Positions 32,902 to 41,534 of a stretch of DNA of 64,000 nucleotides are shown here, one piece after another (the stretch's first letter is position 1; the number at the start of each line of letters is the position of its first letter). The DNA comes from Micromonospora kangleipakensis (GTDB taxonomy: Bacteria > Actinomycetota > Actinomycetes > Mycobacteriales > Micromonosporaceae). A model generated the notes under the pieces. It was not told the origin of the DNA and made no database searches. It worked only from the letters and a program-made list of their open reading frames with translations. Where the stretch lies: positions 7,006,001 to 7,070,000 of the forward strand of contig NZ_SHLD01000001.1 of the NCBI RefSeq assembly GCF_004217615.1. Direction: 5' to 3'. The position numbers and the translations under genes were made by a program.

Positions 32902-33885
32902 GTGCCTCCTGCCGTACCGAGCCCGATCCTGCGCCGGCGCAGGCTCGGCACCGAACTGCGCCGGCTGCGCGAGGCGGCTGGTCTCACCGGGGACCAGGTC
33001 ATCGAGCGGATCGGCTGGGCCTCCGCGTCCAAGTTGTCCCGACTGGAGAACGGCCGCAGCCGCCCGGACCCGGACGACGTCCGGGACCTGCTGGTCCTCT
33101 ACGGGGCCGCCGGCGAGCTGCACGAGGAGCTGCTGGGGATCGCCCAGGAGGCCGGCGACATGCGCGGCTGGCTGCGCAACTTCCCGGTGATGACCCAGCA
33201 GCAGCGCGGCTTCGCCGAGCTGGAGGCGGGCTGCGCGGAGATCTCGGAGTACAACCCGGTGATCGTGCCCGGGCTGCTGCAGACCCCGGGGTACGCCCGG
33301 CACCGGATCATCTCGGCGGCCCAGGTCGCCGAGGAGGCCGGCGACCCGGAGACCGGCGAGGACCCGGAGACCGAGGTACGCGCCCGGCAGGCCCGCCAGT
33401 CGCTGCTGACCCGCTCCCCCGACGCGCCCCGTTACACGGCGGTGCTGGAGGACGCGGCCCTGGGCCGGCGCGCCGGCCCGCCCGAGGTGCTGCACGAGCA
33501 GATCCTGCACCTCTGCGAGCTGGCCATGCTGCCGAACGTCACGCTGCACCTGCTGCTGCGGGACACCCGGATCGCCGACTGGTACCTCCCACCGACCGCC
33601 TTCTCGGTCTACCGGTTCGCCGATCCGCTCGATCCGGAGACGCTCGCGATCGAAGGCGGCTTCACCGACGTCATGTCAACCGAGGTAACCGCCCTAAATC
33701 GCTATAAAGTGGCGTTCGAGTGGCTATGCTCGGCGGCGCTCTCCGCATCGGACACCCTCTCCTGGCTCATCGAGGCGACGGGGCGGCTGACCGACACGGC
33801 ACCCGAGTCCACGGTGGCGTTCGGGCCGGCAGCGGCGCCGGTCCAGCGCCGCCGTGAGTCGGGGCGCCTGACGACGGACCGGTGA
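32902..33885 (+). CDS. XRE-family regulator with DUF5753 domain (WhiJ-like)
   Basis: A 327-residue protein. Residues 10-65 are an XRE helix-turn-helix (LGTELRRLREAAGLTGDQVIERI, SKLSRLENGRSRPD). Residues 90-290 are the DUF5753 domain (YNPVIVPGLLQTPGYAR, VLEDAALGRR). In Streptomyces these proteins come in large families, often next to a small DUF397 protein that acts as partner or antagonist, as for WhiJ. AGAGG precedes GTG 32902. The DUF397 gene follows 77 bases downstream. Target unknown. Confidence 0.9.
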   Translation: MPPAVPSPILRRRRLGTELRRLREAAGLTGDQVIERIGWASASKLSRLENGRSRPDPDDVRDLLVLYGAAGELHEELLGIAQEAGDMRGWLRNFPVMTQQQRGFAELEAGCAEISEYNPVIVPGLLQTPGYARHRIISAAQVAEEAGDPETGEDPETEVRARQARQSLLTRSPDAPRYTAVLEDAALGRRAGPPEVLHEQILHLCELAMLPNVTLHLLLRDTRIADWYLPPTAFSVYRFADPLDPETLAIEGGFTDVMSTEVTALNRYKVAFEWLCSAALSASDTLSWLIEATGRLTDTAPESTVAFGPAAAPVQRRRESGRLTTDR

Positions 33886-33962
33886 CCCGACGAGGGGACG
33901 CGTCCGTCCGGCCTGCGGCGTCACTCGCCCCCATCGGAGCACTTCAGACCAGGAGCAGAACC

Positions 33963-34202
33963 ATGAATGAGATCCACAACAGCCCGTCCGACCTCGCCCA
34001 GCAGCTCGCCGGCGCGCCCTGGCGCACCAGCACCCGCAGCCAGACCTCCAACTGCGTGGAGGTCGCGCCGCTGGGGACCGGGCCGGCCGCGGTCGCGCTG
34101 CGGGACAGCAAGGACCGCAGCGGCCCGGTGCTGCTGTTCAACCGGGCCGGCTGGCTCGGCTTCATCGCCGGCGCGAAGAACGGCCAGTTCGATCTGAACT
34201 GA
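33963..34202 (+). CDS. DUF397 protein, partner of the WhiJ-like regulator
   Basis: A 79-residue DUF397 protein with the conserved phrases WRTSTRSQTSNCVEVA and VALRDSKDRSGPVL. AGGAG is 8 bases before ATG 33963. Genes of this type nearly always accompany an XRE-DUF5753 gene, as here; biochemical role is not settled. Followed by a hairpin terminator, which closes the two-gene unit. Confidence 0.9.
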   Translation: MNEIHNSPSDLAQQLAGAPWRTSTRSQTSNCVEVAPLGTGPAAVALRDSKDRSGPVLLFNRAGWLGFIAGAKNGQFDLN

Positions 34203-34215
34203 TCCGGCGAGGACC

Positions 34216-34248
34216 AGAGGGCCGTCGGCGTGCTGCCGGCGGCCCTCT
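34216..34248 (+). terminator. Terminator of the WhiJ-DUF397 unit
   Basis: AGAGGGCCG (34216-34224) pairs with CGGCCCTCT (34240-34248); the centre can add a smaller stem. It begins 13 bases after the stop. Confidence 0.75.
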
Positions 34249-34419
34249 CGCTGTCCACCCCCGACAACCGTCCTGAGCTGGGGTCCCCCGATCGGTCTAC
34301 GCCCCGAGGAGATAGCCGGGTTTCACTTGCTGGGACGACCACCCGGCGTAACCTGTCGAAAGAGTGACGTGGAAGTTCCATCCCGTACTCGCTCGTCGCG
34401 ATCCGTCCGGGGGACACCC

Positions 34420-34689
34420 ATGCGGTTCCTGATCGTTCGCACCGACATCCGCGCCGTCGCGGACAACGACATCGCGGCCGCCTGGGCCGGCGGTGGCCGG
34501 CTGCGGGACGAGACCACCACGCCCGAGCCACGCCGCCAGGTCGTGCACGCCGAGGATCGCGACGCCGCGCTCGTGCTGGCCCGGGCCCTCGCCACGGTGG
34601 GCGCGGTCCGCTCCGGCCGGCAGCGGGTCAAGGTGCTCCCGATCTCCGACCCGGACCCCGGGCCCCCGTACCGCTGGGATCGCGCCTGA
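34420..34689 (+). CDS. Hypothetical small protein
   Basis: An 89-residue hydrophilic protein (MRFLIVRTDIRAVADNDIAAA start, C-terminal PYRWDRA). GGGGGA lies 7 bases before ATG 34420. No domain recognised; the pattern of a beta strand followed by helices suggests a small globular fold. It is convergent with nudC, with a hairpin between them. Confidence 0.5.
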   Translation: MRFLIVRTDIRAVADNDIAAAWAGGGRLRDETTTPEPRRQVVHAEDRDAALVLARALATVGAVRSGRQRVKVLPISDPDPGPPYRWDRA

Positions 34690-34765
34690 CCCCACCTGAC
34701 GTCCGTCGTGGCCGGACCGGCTTCCCCCGCCGTTCCTTGCCCCAGCCGACCACGACGGCCCGTGT

Positions 34766-34809
34766 TCCCGGCCCGTGACCCTCGCGGCAACGACGGTCAT
34801 GGGCCGGGA
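34766..34809. terminator. Hairpin between convergent genes
   Basis: TCCCGGCCCGTGACC (34766-34780) pairs with GGTCATGGGCCGGGA (34795-34809) with one G-T type mismatch and a 14-base loop. It lies between the stops of the hypothetical gene and nudC. Confidence 0.6.
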
Positions 34810-34907
34810 CCGCGTCCCTGCCCGACCAGACCGGCCCGGCTCGGCAATGTGGCGGTGTTCGACCGTGAGGACCGGGCCGCATCGGCGAACCGGCCGGTGC
34901 GGGCGGG

Positions 34908-35855
34908 TCAGCAGTGGCCGTCGAGCCAGCGGTGGATCAGGAAGAGCGCGATCGAGGAGGGCGGCGGGAGGACCAGCCGGTTCCCCTCGCCCACGTCGAC
35001 CGGGCGCCCGGCCAGGACGGCGCCGATCTCTCGGCGGGTGAACCAGCGGGCGTGAGCGATCTCCGCCGGGTCGACGCGTACCGGCTCGTCGGCGTCGGCG
35101 CGGGCCAGGAAGCCGAGCATCAGCGAGCCCGGAAACGGCCAGGACTGGCTGCCCGCGTACCCGATCTCCTCGACCCCGACGCCGACCTCCTCGCGGACCT
35201 CGCGCAGCACGGCGGCCTCCGCCGACTCCCCCGGCTCGACGTAGCCGGCGAGGCAGGAGAAGCGACGCTGGCCGGGCGTGCCCGGCCAGGTGGCATTGTT
35301 GCCGAGCAGGCAGCGCCCCTCGGGCCCGGCCACGCCGTCGTGCACCAGCACGATCATCGCCGGGTCGGTACGCGGCCAGACCCGGCCGCCGTCCGGGTCG
35401 ATCCGCGACCAGCCGGCCTCGTCCACCTGGGTCGGATGCCCCGTGGAGGACGAGTAGCCGTGCCGGATGTGCCAGTTCAGCAGCGCCAGCGCGGTGGTGA
35501 AGATGCCGGCGTCCCGGTCGACGAGCAGATGGCCGACCTCGCGCAGGTTCACCGCCCGGGCGCCGGGCAGCTCCGGCAGCGGCGCGTCCACCGCGAAGAC
35601 CGGCACCCCGTCCGGCTCGACACCGAGGAACATCGGCACCGACCGGGGCACCGCGGACAGCTCGCCGGAGCCGAGCAGCACCAGCTCCGGCGGGGCCGCC
35701 TCGCCACGGACCAGCGCCCGGCCGTCGGCGGCCGAGTCCAGCACCAGCACCCGCGCCCGCTCCCACGCCTCGGCGAGCCAGCCCGGGTCGGCACGCCGGT
35801 GCGCCGCCCGGTCCAGTGTGGACCGGGCCAGGGGCGGGGCGGCCTCACCGGTCAC
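34908..35855 (-). CDS. nudC: NADH pyrophosphatase (NudC type) without zinc cysteines
   Basis: A 315-residue NudC-like hydrolase that would cut NAD(H) or NAD caps of RNA. The C-terminal Nudix domain is intact (GX5EX7REUXEE box at residues 204-226) and the NudC signature SQSWPFPGS follows. The zinc ribbon before it, normally with four cysteines, has none: the region reads GYSSSTGHPTQ (133-143) and RIDPDGGRVWPRTDPA. GTG 35855 overlaps the stop of the M16 gene (GTGA), so it is the last gene of an operon with the two M16 genes. Confidence 0.85.
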   Translation of the reverse strand: MTGEAAPPLARSTLDRAAHRRADPGWLAEAWERARVLVLDSAADGRALVRGEAAPPELVLLGSGELSAVPRSVPMFLGVEPDGVPVFAVDAPLPELPGARAVNLREVGHLLVDRDAGIFTTALALLNWHIRHGYSSSTGHPTQVDEAGWSRIDPDGGRVWPRTDPAMIVLVHDGVAGPEGRCLLGNNATWPGTPGQRRFSCLAGYVEPGESAEAAVLREVREEVGVGVEEIGYAGSQSWPFPGSLMLGFLARADADEPVRVDPAEIAHARWFTRREIGAVLAGRPVDVGEGNRLVLPPPSSIALFLIHRWLDGHC

Positions 35856-37189
35856 GCCGGCTCCGTCCGCACCGGGGCCAGGGCGGAGAGCGGCCCGGCG
35901 ACCCGGTCGGCGTCGCCGAGCACGACGGTGACCGCCTTCGCTGGGGCCAGGTAGCGCGCCCCGGCCTCGGCGACGTCGTCGACGGTCGCCTTCGCCAACC
36001 GGGCGGCGTGCTCGGCGAGGAAGTCCAGGCGCAGCCCGTTGCCGGCGTACGCGCTGGTCAGCGAGGCGAGCCCAGCCTGCGTGGACATGCCGAGCTGGAG
36101 GGTGCCGAGGGCGTACTGGCGGGCCTGCTCCAGCTCCTCCGGCTTCACCGGCAGGGACGCCAGCCGCCCCAGCTCGTACGTCGTCTCGAGCAGCGCCGGT
36201 GCGGTGACCTCGGTGGCCACCTCGGCGGCGGCGACCAGCACGGACCCGGCCACCGAGTGTTCGACAAGCGAATGCGGGCCGTAGGTGTAGCCCTTGTCCT
36301 CCCGGATGTTCTCCACCCAGCGGGAGGAGAAGTATCCACCGAAGACCAGGTTGGCCAGTTGCAGCGCGGCGTGGTCGGGGTGGGTGCGCGGGACCGCCGG
36401 CAGCGCGATCCGCAGCGACGACTGCACCGAGCCGGGGCGGTCGACCAGCAGCAGCGGGCCGGGCTCCAGCGGCGGGGCGGGCGGCAGCTCGGCCACGTGC
36501 CCGTCCCCGCGCCAACCGGCGAGGGCCTGCTCGGCGGCGTCCAGCGCGCGCTCGGGCTGCACGTCGCCGACCAGCACCAGCACCGCGCCGGCCGGGTGCA
36601 CCCGCTCGGCGTGCAGCTTGCGCAGGGCCGGCGGGCGGACCGCGCGGACCTGGTCGGGTTCGGGGGTCTGGATCGCGTACGGGTGCCGACCGTAGACCCG
36701 CTTGAGCAGCGCGGTGCGGGCCAGGTGCGCAGGCTGGCTCTGCGCCACCTGGATCCGGTCGACCAGCCGGTCCCGCTCGGTGTCGACCCACTCGGCCGGA
36801 TAGATCGCCCCGGTCAGCACGTCGGCGAGGATCTCCAGCATCCGGTCCAGCCCGGTGACCAGGCCGGCCCCGGAGAGCATCAGCCGGTCCGGGTCGACCC
36901 CGGCGGAGAGCCCGCCGCCGACCTTCTGCAGCTCGGCGGCGATCTGGTTCGCGGTGTAGGTCTGCGTGCCGGAGAGGATGGTCTGCGCCAGCATCGCGCC
37001 GCGGGCCAGGTGGCTGCGCCCGAACGGCATCCAGAGCCGCAGCTCCACCAGGGGCACCGCCGGCCGGCGTACGGCGATCACGGTGAGCCCGTTGGCGAGC
37101 GTGCGCTCGGCCTGCTTCGGCAGCTTGAGCCTGCGGTTGGGGCCGAGCGGCGGCAGCGGCCGCGGCCCGGTCTCCACGGTTGCCGTCAC
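35852..37189 (-). CDS. M16 peptidase homologue, inactive-type subunit
   Basis: A 445-residue M16 (pitrilysin/insulinase) fold protein. The zinc motif HxxEH is absent; the equivalent segment reads ARGAMLAQTILSGTQTY. The second domain keeps FGGYFSSRWVENIREDKGYTYG, the substrate-binding R/Y motif. In two-subunit M16 enzymes one subunit carries the zinc and the other this R/Y motif, so it likely pairs with the catalytic subunit encoded just upstream. ATG 37189; ribosome binding site GGAGG is provided by the repeat element at 37192-37251. Followed by nudC with a four-base overlap. Confidence 0.87.
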   Translation of the reverse strand: MTATVETGPRPLPPLGPNRRLKLPKQAERTLANGLTVIAVRRPAVPLVELRLWMPFGRSHLARGAMLAQTILSGTQTYTANQIAAELQKVGGGLSAGVDPDRLMLSGAGLVTGLDRMLEILADVLTGAIYPAEWVDTERDRLVDRIQVAQSQPAHLARTALLKRVYGRHPYAIQTPEPDQVRAVRPPALRKLHAERVHPAGAVLVLVGDVQPERALDAAEQALAGWRGDGHVAELPPAPPLEPGPLLLVDRPGSVQSSLRIALPAVPRTHPDHAALQLANLVFGGYFSSRWVENIREDKGYTYGPHSLVEHSVAGSVLVAAAEVATEVTAPALLETTYELGRLASLPVKPEELEQARQYALGTLQLGMSTQAGLASLTSAYAGNGLRLDFLAEHAARLAKATVDDVAEAGARYLAPAKAVTVVLGDADRVAGPLSALAPVRTEPA

Positions 37190-37191
37190 TG

Positions 37192-37251
37192 ACCCTCCTC
37201 CGTTCGCGACTGCGGGGCTCGCAAACCCGGCTCACTCCTCGCGCTCACCGG
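37192..37251 (-). repeat. Junction repeat, copy A (between the two M16 genes)
   Basis: About 57 bases, on the minus strand beginning GTGAGCGCGAGGAGTGAGC, then TTGCGAGCCCCGCAG, then TCGCGAACGGAGGAGGGTC. It is about 90% identical to 48032-48087. The stop codon of the upstream M16 gene is the TGA in its first bases and its last bases form the ribosome binding site of the downstream M16 gene. Confidence 0.75.
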
Positions 37252-38555
37252 GCACCTCCGGCGATGACCTCGATGGACGCGCGGCGCTCCGGCCGCAGGG
37301 TGGCGGCGGCGGCGCGGACCTGCTCCTCGGTGACCTCGCCGACCAGCCGGGGCAGCTCGTTGAGCAGGCCCGGCTCGCCGCGCTGCTGCTCCAGCACGGC
37401 CATCCGCAGCGCCCGGCCGAGCACCGCGTCGGTGTCGCGCAGCAGGTGGGTGGCCATGCGCGCCTGGGTGCGGGCCAGTTCCCCCTCGGTCAGCCCGTCG
37501 GTGGCCAGCCGGTCCAGCTCCTCGTCGATGGTGCGCAGCACCTTGTCCACGTCGCCGCCGGGCGGCAGGTGCGCCTGGAGCAGCAGGGCGGTGGGGTCGC
37601 GCACGTCGAACGGGTCGCCCATGAAGCCGAGGTACCCGCCGAGGCTCGTGACCGTCCGGTCCCGCTGGACCAGCCGCTCGACCAGCCGGGACGCGTCCCC
37701 GTCGGTGAGCACCTCGGCCAGCACCACGTACGCCAGGTAGCCGGCGAAGTCGTCGACCGGGTCGGGCACCCGCCAGGCCCCGGCCACCGCCGGCAGCGGG
37801 GCCAGGTTGTCGGTGTACGACGCGCGCCGCTCGGTGGTCAGGTCGGGCTCGGTGAAGTCGGGGCGCTGCGGGGCGGGCCGGGCCGGCACGTCGCCGAAGT
37901 GCCGCTCGATCAGCTCGGTCGCCTCGGCCACGTCGACGTCCCCGCTGACCGCCAGCACCGCGTTGCCGCTGGCGTAGTAGCGACGGAAGAAGTCGGCCGC
38001 GTCGGCGACGGTGGCCGACTCCAGGTCGACGAAGGAGCCGTAGCCGTCGTGCGCGTTCGGGAAGGTGTCGAACATGACCGGCGGCAGGGTCAGCCACGGG
38101 AACCCGCCGTACGGCCGGTTGAGCACGTTGACCCGGATCTCCTCCTTGACCACGTCGACCTGGTTGCGCAGGTTCTCCTCGGTCAGCCGGGGGCCGCGCA
38201 TCCGGTCGGCCTCGAGGAAGAGCGCCCGTTCCAGCGCGTTGCTCGGCAGGGTCTCGAAGTAGTCGGTGTAGTCCAGGTGGGTGGAGCCGTTGAAGGTGCC
38301 GCCGGCGCCCTGGACGTGCCGGAAGTGGGCCAGCTTCTCCAGGTTCTCCGAGCCCTGGAACATCAGGTGCTCGAAGAGGTGGGCGAAGCCGGTGCGTCCC
38401 TCGGGTTCGGAGCGGATGCCGACGTCGTAGACCACCGCCACCCCGATCACCGGGGCGCTGCGGTCGGGGGTGAGCACCACCCGCAGGCCGTTGTCGAGGG
38501 TGAACCGCTCGACCGGGTACTTCGTCGCTGGAATCTTCGCTCTCCGCGTCGGCAC
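37245..38555 (-). CDS. M16 zinc peptidase, catalytic subunit
   Basis: A 436-residue processing-peptidase-like protein with the inverted zinc motif HLFEH (His 59, Glu 62, His 63) and a downstream Glu in DVVKEEIRVN as third ligand. It cleaves short peptides in related systems. GTG 38555 (VPTRRAKIPATKYP) is used because upstream codons look non-coding. It is the first gene of an operon with the inactive M16 subunit and nudC. Location is probably cytoplasmic since no signal peptide is visible. Confidence 0.88.
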   Translation of the reverse strand: MPTRRAKIPATKYPVERFTLDNGLRVVLTPDRSAPVIGVAVVYDVGIRSEPEGRTGFAHLFEHLMFQGSENLEKLAHFRHVQGAGGTFNGSTHLDYTDYFETLPSNALERALFLEADRMRGPRLTEENLRNQVDVVKEEIRVNVLNRPYGGFPWLTLPPVMFDTFPNAHDGYGSFVDLESATVADAADFFRRYYASGNAVLAVSGDVDVAEATELIERHFGDVPARPAPQRPDFTEPDLTTERRASYTDNLAPLPAVAGAWRVPDPVDDFAGYLAYVVLAEVLTDGDASRLVERLVQRDRTVTSLGGYLGFMGDPFDVRDPTALLLQAHLPPGGDVDKVLRTIDEELDRLATDGLTEGELARTQARMATHLLRDTDAVLGRALRMAVLEQQRGEPGLLNELPRLVGEVTEEQVRAAAATLRPERRASIEVIAGGAR

Positions 38556-38777
38556 GAGATCGACACTAGCGCGTCGGCCCCCCGCGTACCCGGCTCCTCC
38601 CGGGCAGCGGTGGGCGGCGCGCCCGGCGGATTCCGGCGGCGGCCCGGACGGCCGTCCCGCCGGTGGCCCGACCGGCTCCGCGAAGTCCACCGAACAGGTG
38701 GGAATTGCCGAGAATGCTGGGGCGGCGTGTCCCGGATCGTGGATCGGTCTTGACGCCGGCCACAGTCTGCCCCACTC

Positions 38778-38798
38778 TTCCTACCAACTAAGTAGGAA
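38778..38798. promoter_or_regulatory. Candidate operator upstream of the sulfonate transport operon
   Basis: Perfect inverted repeat TTCCTAC-CAACTAA-GTAGGAA, 20 bases before the start of the binding-protein gene. Rrf2-family regulators bind such AT-containing dyads and one is encoded at the end of the operon. A possible -35 TTGACG lies at 38750-38755. Confidence 0.5.
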
Positions 38799-38818
38799 TA
38801 CTGCGGATTGGATAGACG

Positions 38819-39880
38819 ATGAGACGGCTCCCCTTCCGTCGGCTGGCCTCCCTCGCCACGCTCGCCGTCGTCGGCGTGGCCACCCTGGGCACCACGGCGG
38901 CGTGCGGCGACAGCGACGACGCCGCCGGCAAGTCCGGCCCGGTGACGCTGCGCCTCGGCTACTTCCCCAACATCACCCACGCACCCGCCGTGGTCGGCGT
39001 GGAGAAGGGCATCTTCGCCGAGAAGCTGGGCAGCGACGTCAAGCTGGAGACGAAGACCTTCAACGCCGGCCCCGCCGCCATCGAGGCGGTCTTCTCCGGC
39101 GCGCTCGACGCCACGTACATCGGTCCGAACCCGACCGTGAACGCCTTCTCCAAGTCCAAGGGCGAGGCGGTCCGGGTCGTCTCCGGCGCCGCCTCCGGCG
39201 GCGTGGCCCTGGTGGTCAAGCCGGAGATCACCACGGTCGAGCAGCTGCGCGGCAAGAAGATCGCCACCCCGCAGCTCGGCAACACCCAGGACGTGGCGCT
39301 GCGCTACTGGCTCAAGGAGAAGGGCCTCAAGACCACCAAGGAGGGCGGCGGCGACGTCAAGGTCGTCCCGCAGGAGAACGCGCAGACGGTGGAGACCTTC
39401 ACCAGCGGCGCCATCGACGGCGCCTGGGTGCCCGAGCCGTTCGTGTCCCGGCTGGTCAACGCCGGCGGCAAGGTCCTGGTCGACGAGCGGGACCTGTGGC
39501 CGGACAAGAAGTTCGTCATCACCAACCTGATCGTCAGCACCAAGTTCCTCAAGGCCCACCCCGATGTGGTGAAGAAGCTGGTCGAGGGGCAGGTCGCGGC
39601 GAACGAGTTCGTCAACACCAAGCCGGACGAGGCGCAGCAGGCCATCTCCGACCACATCGGCAAGATCACCGGCAAGCCGCTGGACATCAAGCTGATCAAG
39701 CAGGCCTGGCCGACCCTGGAGTTCACCAACGACCCCATCGCGTCCTCGCTGAAGACCGGCCTGGACCACGCGGTCGCCGTCGAGCTGACCCAGCCGGTGG
39801 ACCTGAACGGCCTCTACGACCTGAAGTTCCTCAACGAGGTGCTGAAGGCCGAGGGCAAGCCCGAGGTCAGCCAGCCATGA
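38819..39880 (+). CDS. ABC transporter substrate-binding lipoprotein (sulfonate/nitrate type)
   Basis: A 353-residue lipoprotein: basic N-terminus, hydrophobic segment, lipobox ending in Cys 29 (TAAC). The mature part is of the SsuA/TauA/NMT1 type (RLGYFPNITHAPAVVGVEKGIF, SGALDATYIGPNP). It would deliver an aliphatic sulfonate or similar anion to the permease. The stop overlaps the ATPase start (ATGA). Ribosome binding site weak. Ligand choice (sulfonate rather than nitrate or taurine) is inferred from family and the Rrf2 regulator. Confidence 0.87.
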   Translation: MRRLPFRRLASLATLAVVGVATLGTTAACGDSDDAAGKSGPVTLRLGYFPNITHAPAVVGVEKGIFAEKLGSDVKLETKTFNAGPAAIEAVFSGALDATYIGPNPTVNAFSKSKGEAVRVVSGAASGGVALVVKPEITTVEQLRGKKIATPQLGNTQDVALRYWLKEKGLKTTKEGGGDVKVVPQENAQTVETFTSGAIDGAWVPEPFVSRLVNAGGKVLVDERDLWPDKKFVITNLIVSTKFLKAHPDVVKKLVEGQVAANEFVNTKPDEAQQAISDHIGKITGKPLDIKLIKQAWPTLEFTNDPIASSLKTGLDHAVAVELTQPVDLNGLYDLKFLNEVLKAEGKPEVSQP

Positions 39881-40656
39881 CGTCGACCACGACGACCCCC
39901 CGCAGCGCGACCGGCTCGGTCGCGCTGCGGGGCGTGACCAAGGTGTACGGCCAGGGCGAGAACGCCGTCCTGGCCCTGGACGGGGTGTCGCTGGACGTCG
40001 CCCCCGGCGAGTTCGTCTGCCTGGTCGGCGCCTCCGGCTGCGGCAAGAGCACGCTGCTCAACCTGGTCGCCGGCCTGGACCGGGCCAGCGGCGGGCGGAT
40101 CGACCTCGGCGAGGGGGTCAACCCGGGCCTGATGTTCCAGGAGCCGGCGCTCTTTCCCTGGCTCACCGTCGAGGCCAACGTGGAGACGCCGCTGAAGCTG
40201 CGCGGGCTGCCCCGGGCCGAACGCCGGGCGAAGGTCGCCGAACTGCTGCGCACCGTCCACCTGGCCGACTTCGGCCGCAAACGGCCGCACCAGCTCTCCG
40301 GCGGCATGCGGCAGCGGGTCGCGCTGGCCCGCACCCTGGCCCTGGACACCCCGGTGCTGCTGATGGACGAGCCGTTCGGCGCGCTCGACGCGATGACCCG
40401 GGACATCCTGCACGACGAGCTGGAGCGGATCTGGTCCGAGCGGAAGCTCAGCGTGCTCTTCGTGACGCACAACGTCCGGGAGGCGGCCCGGCTCGCCGAC
40501 CGGATCATCCTGCTCTCCAGCCGACCCGGCCGGATCATCTACTCCACCCGGGTCGACGTGCCCCGGCCCCGACGGATCGACTCCCCCGAGATCGCGAACA
40601 TCGCCGCCGAGGTCACCGACCGGCTGCGTACGGAGGTGGGCCGCCATGGCCAGTGA
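39877..40656 (+). CDS. ABC transporter ATPase (SsuB/TauB type)
   Basis: A 259-residue ATPase with Walker A GASGCGKST, Q-loop QEPALFPWLT, signature LSGGMRQR and Walker B LLMDEPFGALD. Family match is to the NitT/TauT ATPases. ATG 39877 overlaps the stop of the binding-protein gene by four bases and its own end overlaps the permease start by 11 bases, so the three genes are translationally coupled. Confidence 0.92.
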   Translation: MTSTTTTPRSATGSVALRGVTKVYGQGENAVLALDGVSLDVAPGEFVCLVGASGCGKSTLLNLVAGLDRASGGRIDLGEGVNPGLMFQEPALFPWLTVEANVETPLKLRGLPRAERRAKVAELLRTVHLADFGRKRPHQLSGGMRQRVALARTLALDTPVLLMDEPFGALDAMTRDILHDELERIWSERKLSVLFVTHNVREAARLADRIILLSSRPGRIIYSTRVDVPRPRRIDSPEIANIAAEVTDRLRTEVGRHGQ

Positions 40657-41530
40657 CACGCTCGCCGCGACCCCGCGTACCGACGCGGAGATCTCCGGCC
40701 TGGACGCGCTGGAGATCGCGGGCCGAGAGCAGCCCGGCTCGCGGGCCCGGCGTCTGTGGTCGGCCACCTGGCCGAAGCTGGCCGCTCTGGCGCTGGTGAT
40801 CGGCATCTGGCAGGTCGTGTTCTGGACCGGCTGGAAGGACCCGTGGGCCCTGCCCGCACCGGGTACCGTCTTCGCCGACCTCGGCCGCTACCTGGGCAGC
40901 GCCGCACTCTGGGAGGGCCTGGCCACCACCGGCCGGCGGGCCGCCGTCGGCTTCGCCGCCGCGGTCGCGGTCGGGTTGGTGCTCGGCCTCGCCGTGGCCC
41001 GGGTGAAGGTGCTCCGGGCCGCGCTCGGCTCGATGATCACCGCGTTGCAGACCATGCCGTCGATCGCCTGGTTCCCGCTCGCCATCGTGCTCTTCCAGCT
41101 CACCGAGCAGGCGATCTTCTTCGTGGTGGTGCTCGGCGCGGCCCCGTCCGTCGCCAACGGCGTCATCCACGGCGTGGACTACGTGCCGCCGCTGCTGATC
41201 CGGGCCGGCCGCAACATGGGCGCCCGGGGGCTCAACCTCTACCGGTACGTCATCGCGCCGGCCGCGCTGCCCGCCATCGTGGCCGGGCTCAAGCAGGGGT
41301 GGGCGTTCGCCTGGCGCAGCCTGATGGCCGGCGAGCTGCTGGTGGTCATCGCCGAGCGCACCTCCATCGGCGCGCAGCTCACCTACGCCCGGGACTTCTC
41401 CGACTCGCCGCGGCTGATGGCCATCATGATCGTCATTCTGGTGGTGGGTCTGGTGGTGGACGCCGCGTTCGGCGCCGCCGACAAGGCGATCCGGCGCCGC
41501 TGGGGCGTGCTGGACCAGGCCGGCAACTGA
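40646..41530 (+). CDS. ABC transporter permease (SsuC type)
   Basis: A 294-residue permease with about six membrane segments and the binding-protein-dependent transport EAA-like loop (RNMGARGLNLYRYVIAPAALP). It forms the membrane channel for the binding protein and ATPase encoded just upstream. ATG 40646 lies inside the end of the ATPase gene. The Rrf2 regulator gene follows 4 bases later. Confidence 0.9.
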   Translation: MASDTLAATPRTDAEISGLDALEIAGREQPGSRARRLWSATWPKLAALALVIGIWQVVFWTGWKDPWALPAPGTVFADLGRYLGSAALWEGLATTGRRAAVGFAAAVAVGLVLGLAVARVKVLRAALGSMITALQTMPSIAWFPLAIVLFQLTEQAIFFVVVLGAAPSVANGVIHGVDYVPPLLIRAGRNMGARGLNLYRYVIAPAALPAIVAGLKQGWAFAWRSLMAGELLVVIAERTSIGAQLTYARDFSDSPRLMAIMIVILVVGLVVDAAFGAADKAIRRRWGVLDQAGN

Positions 41531-41534
41531 GCCC

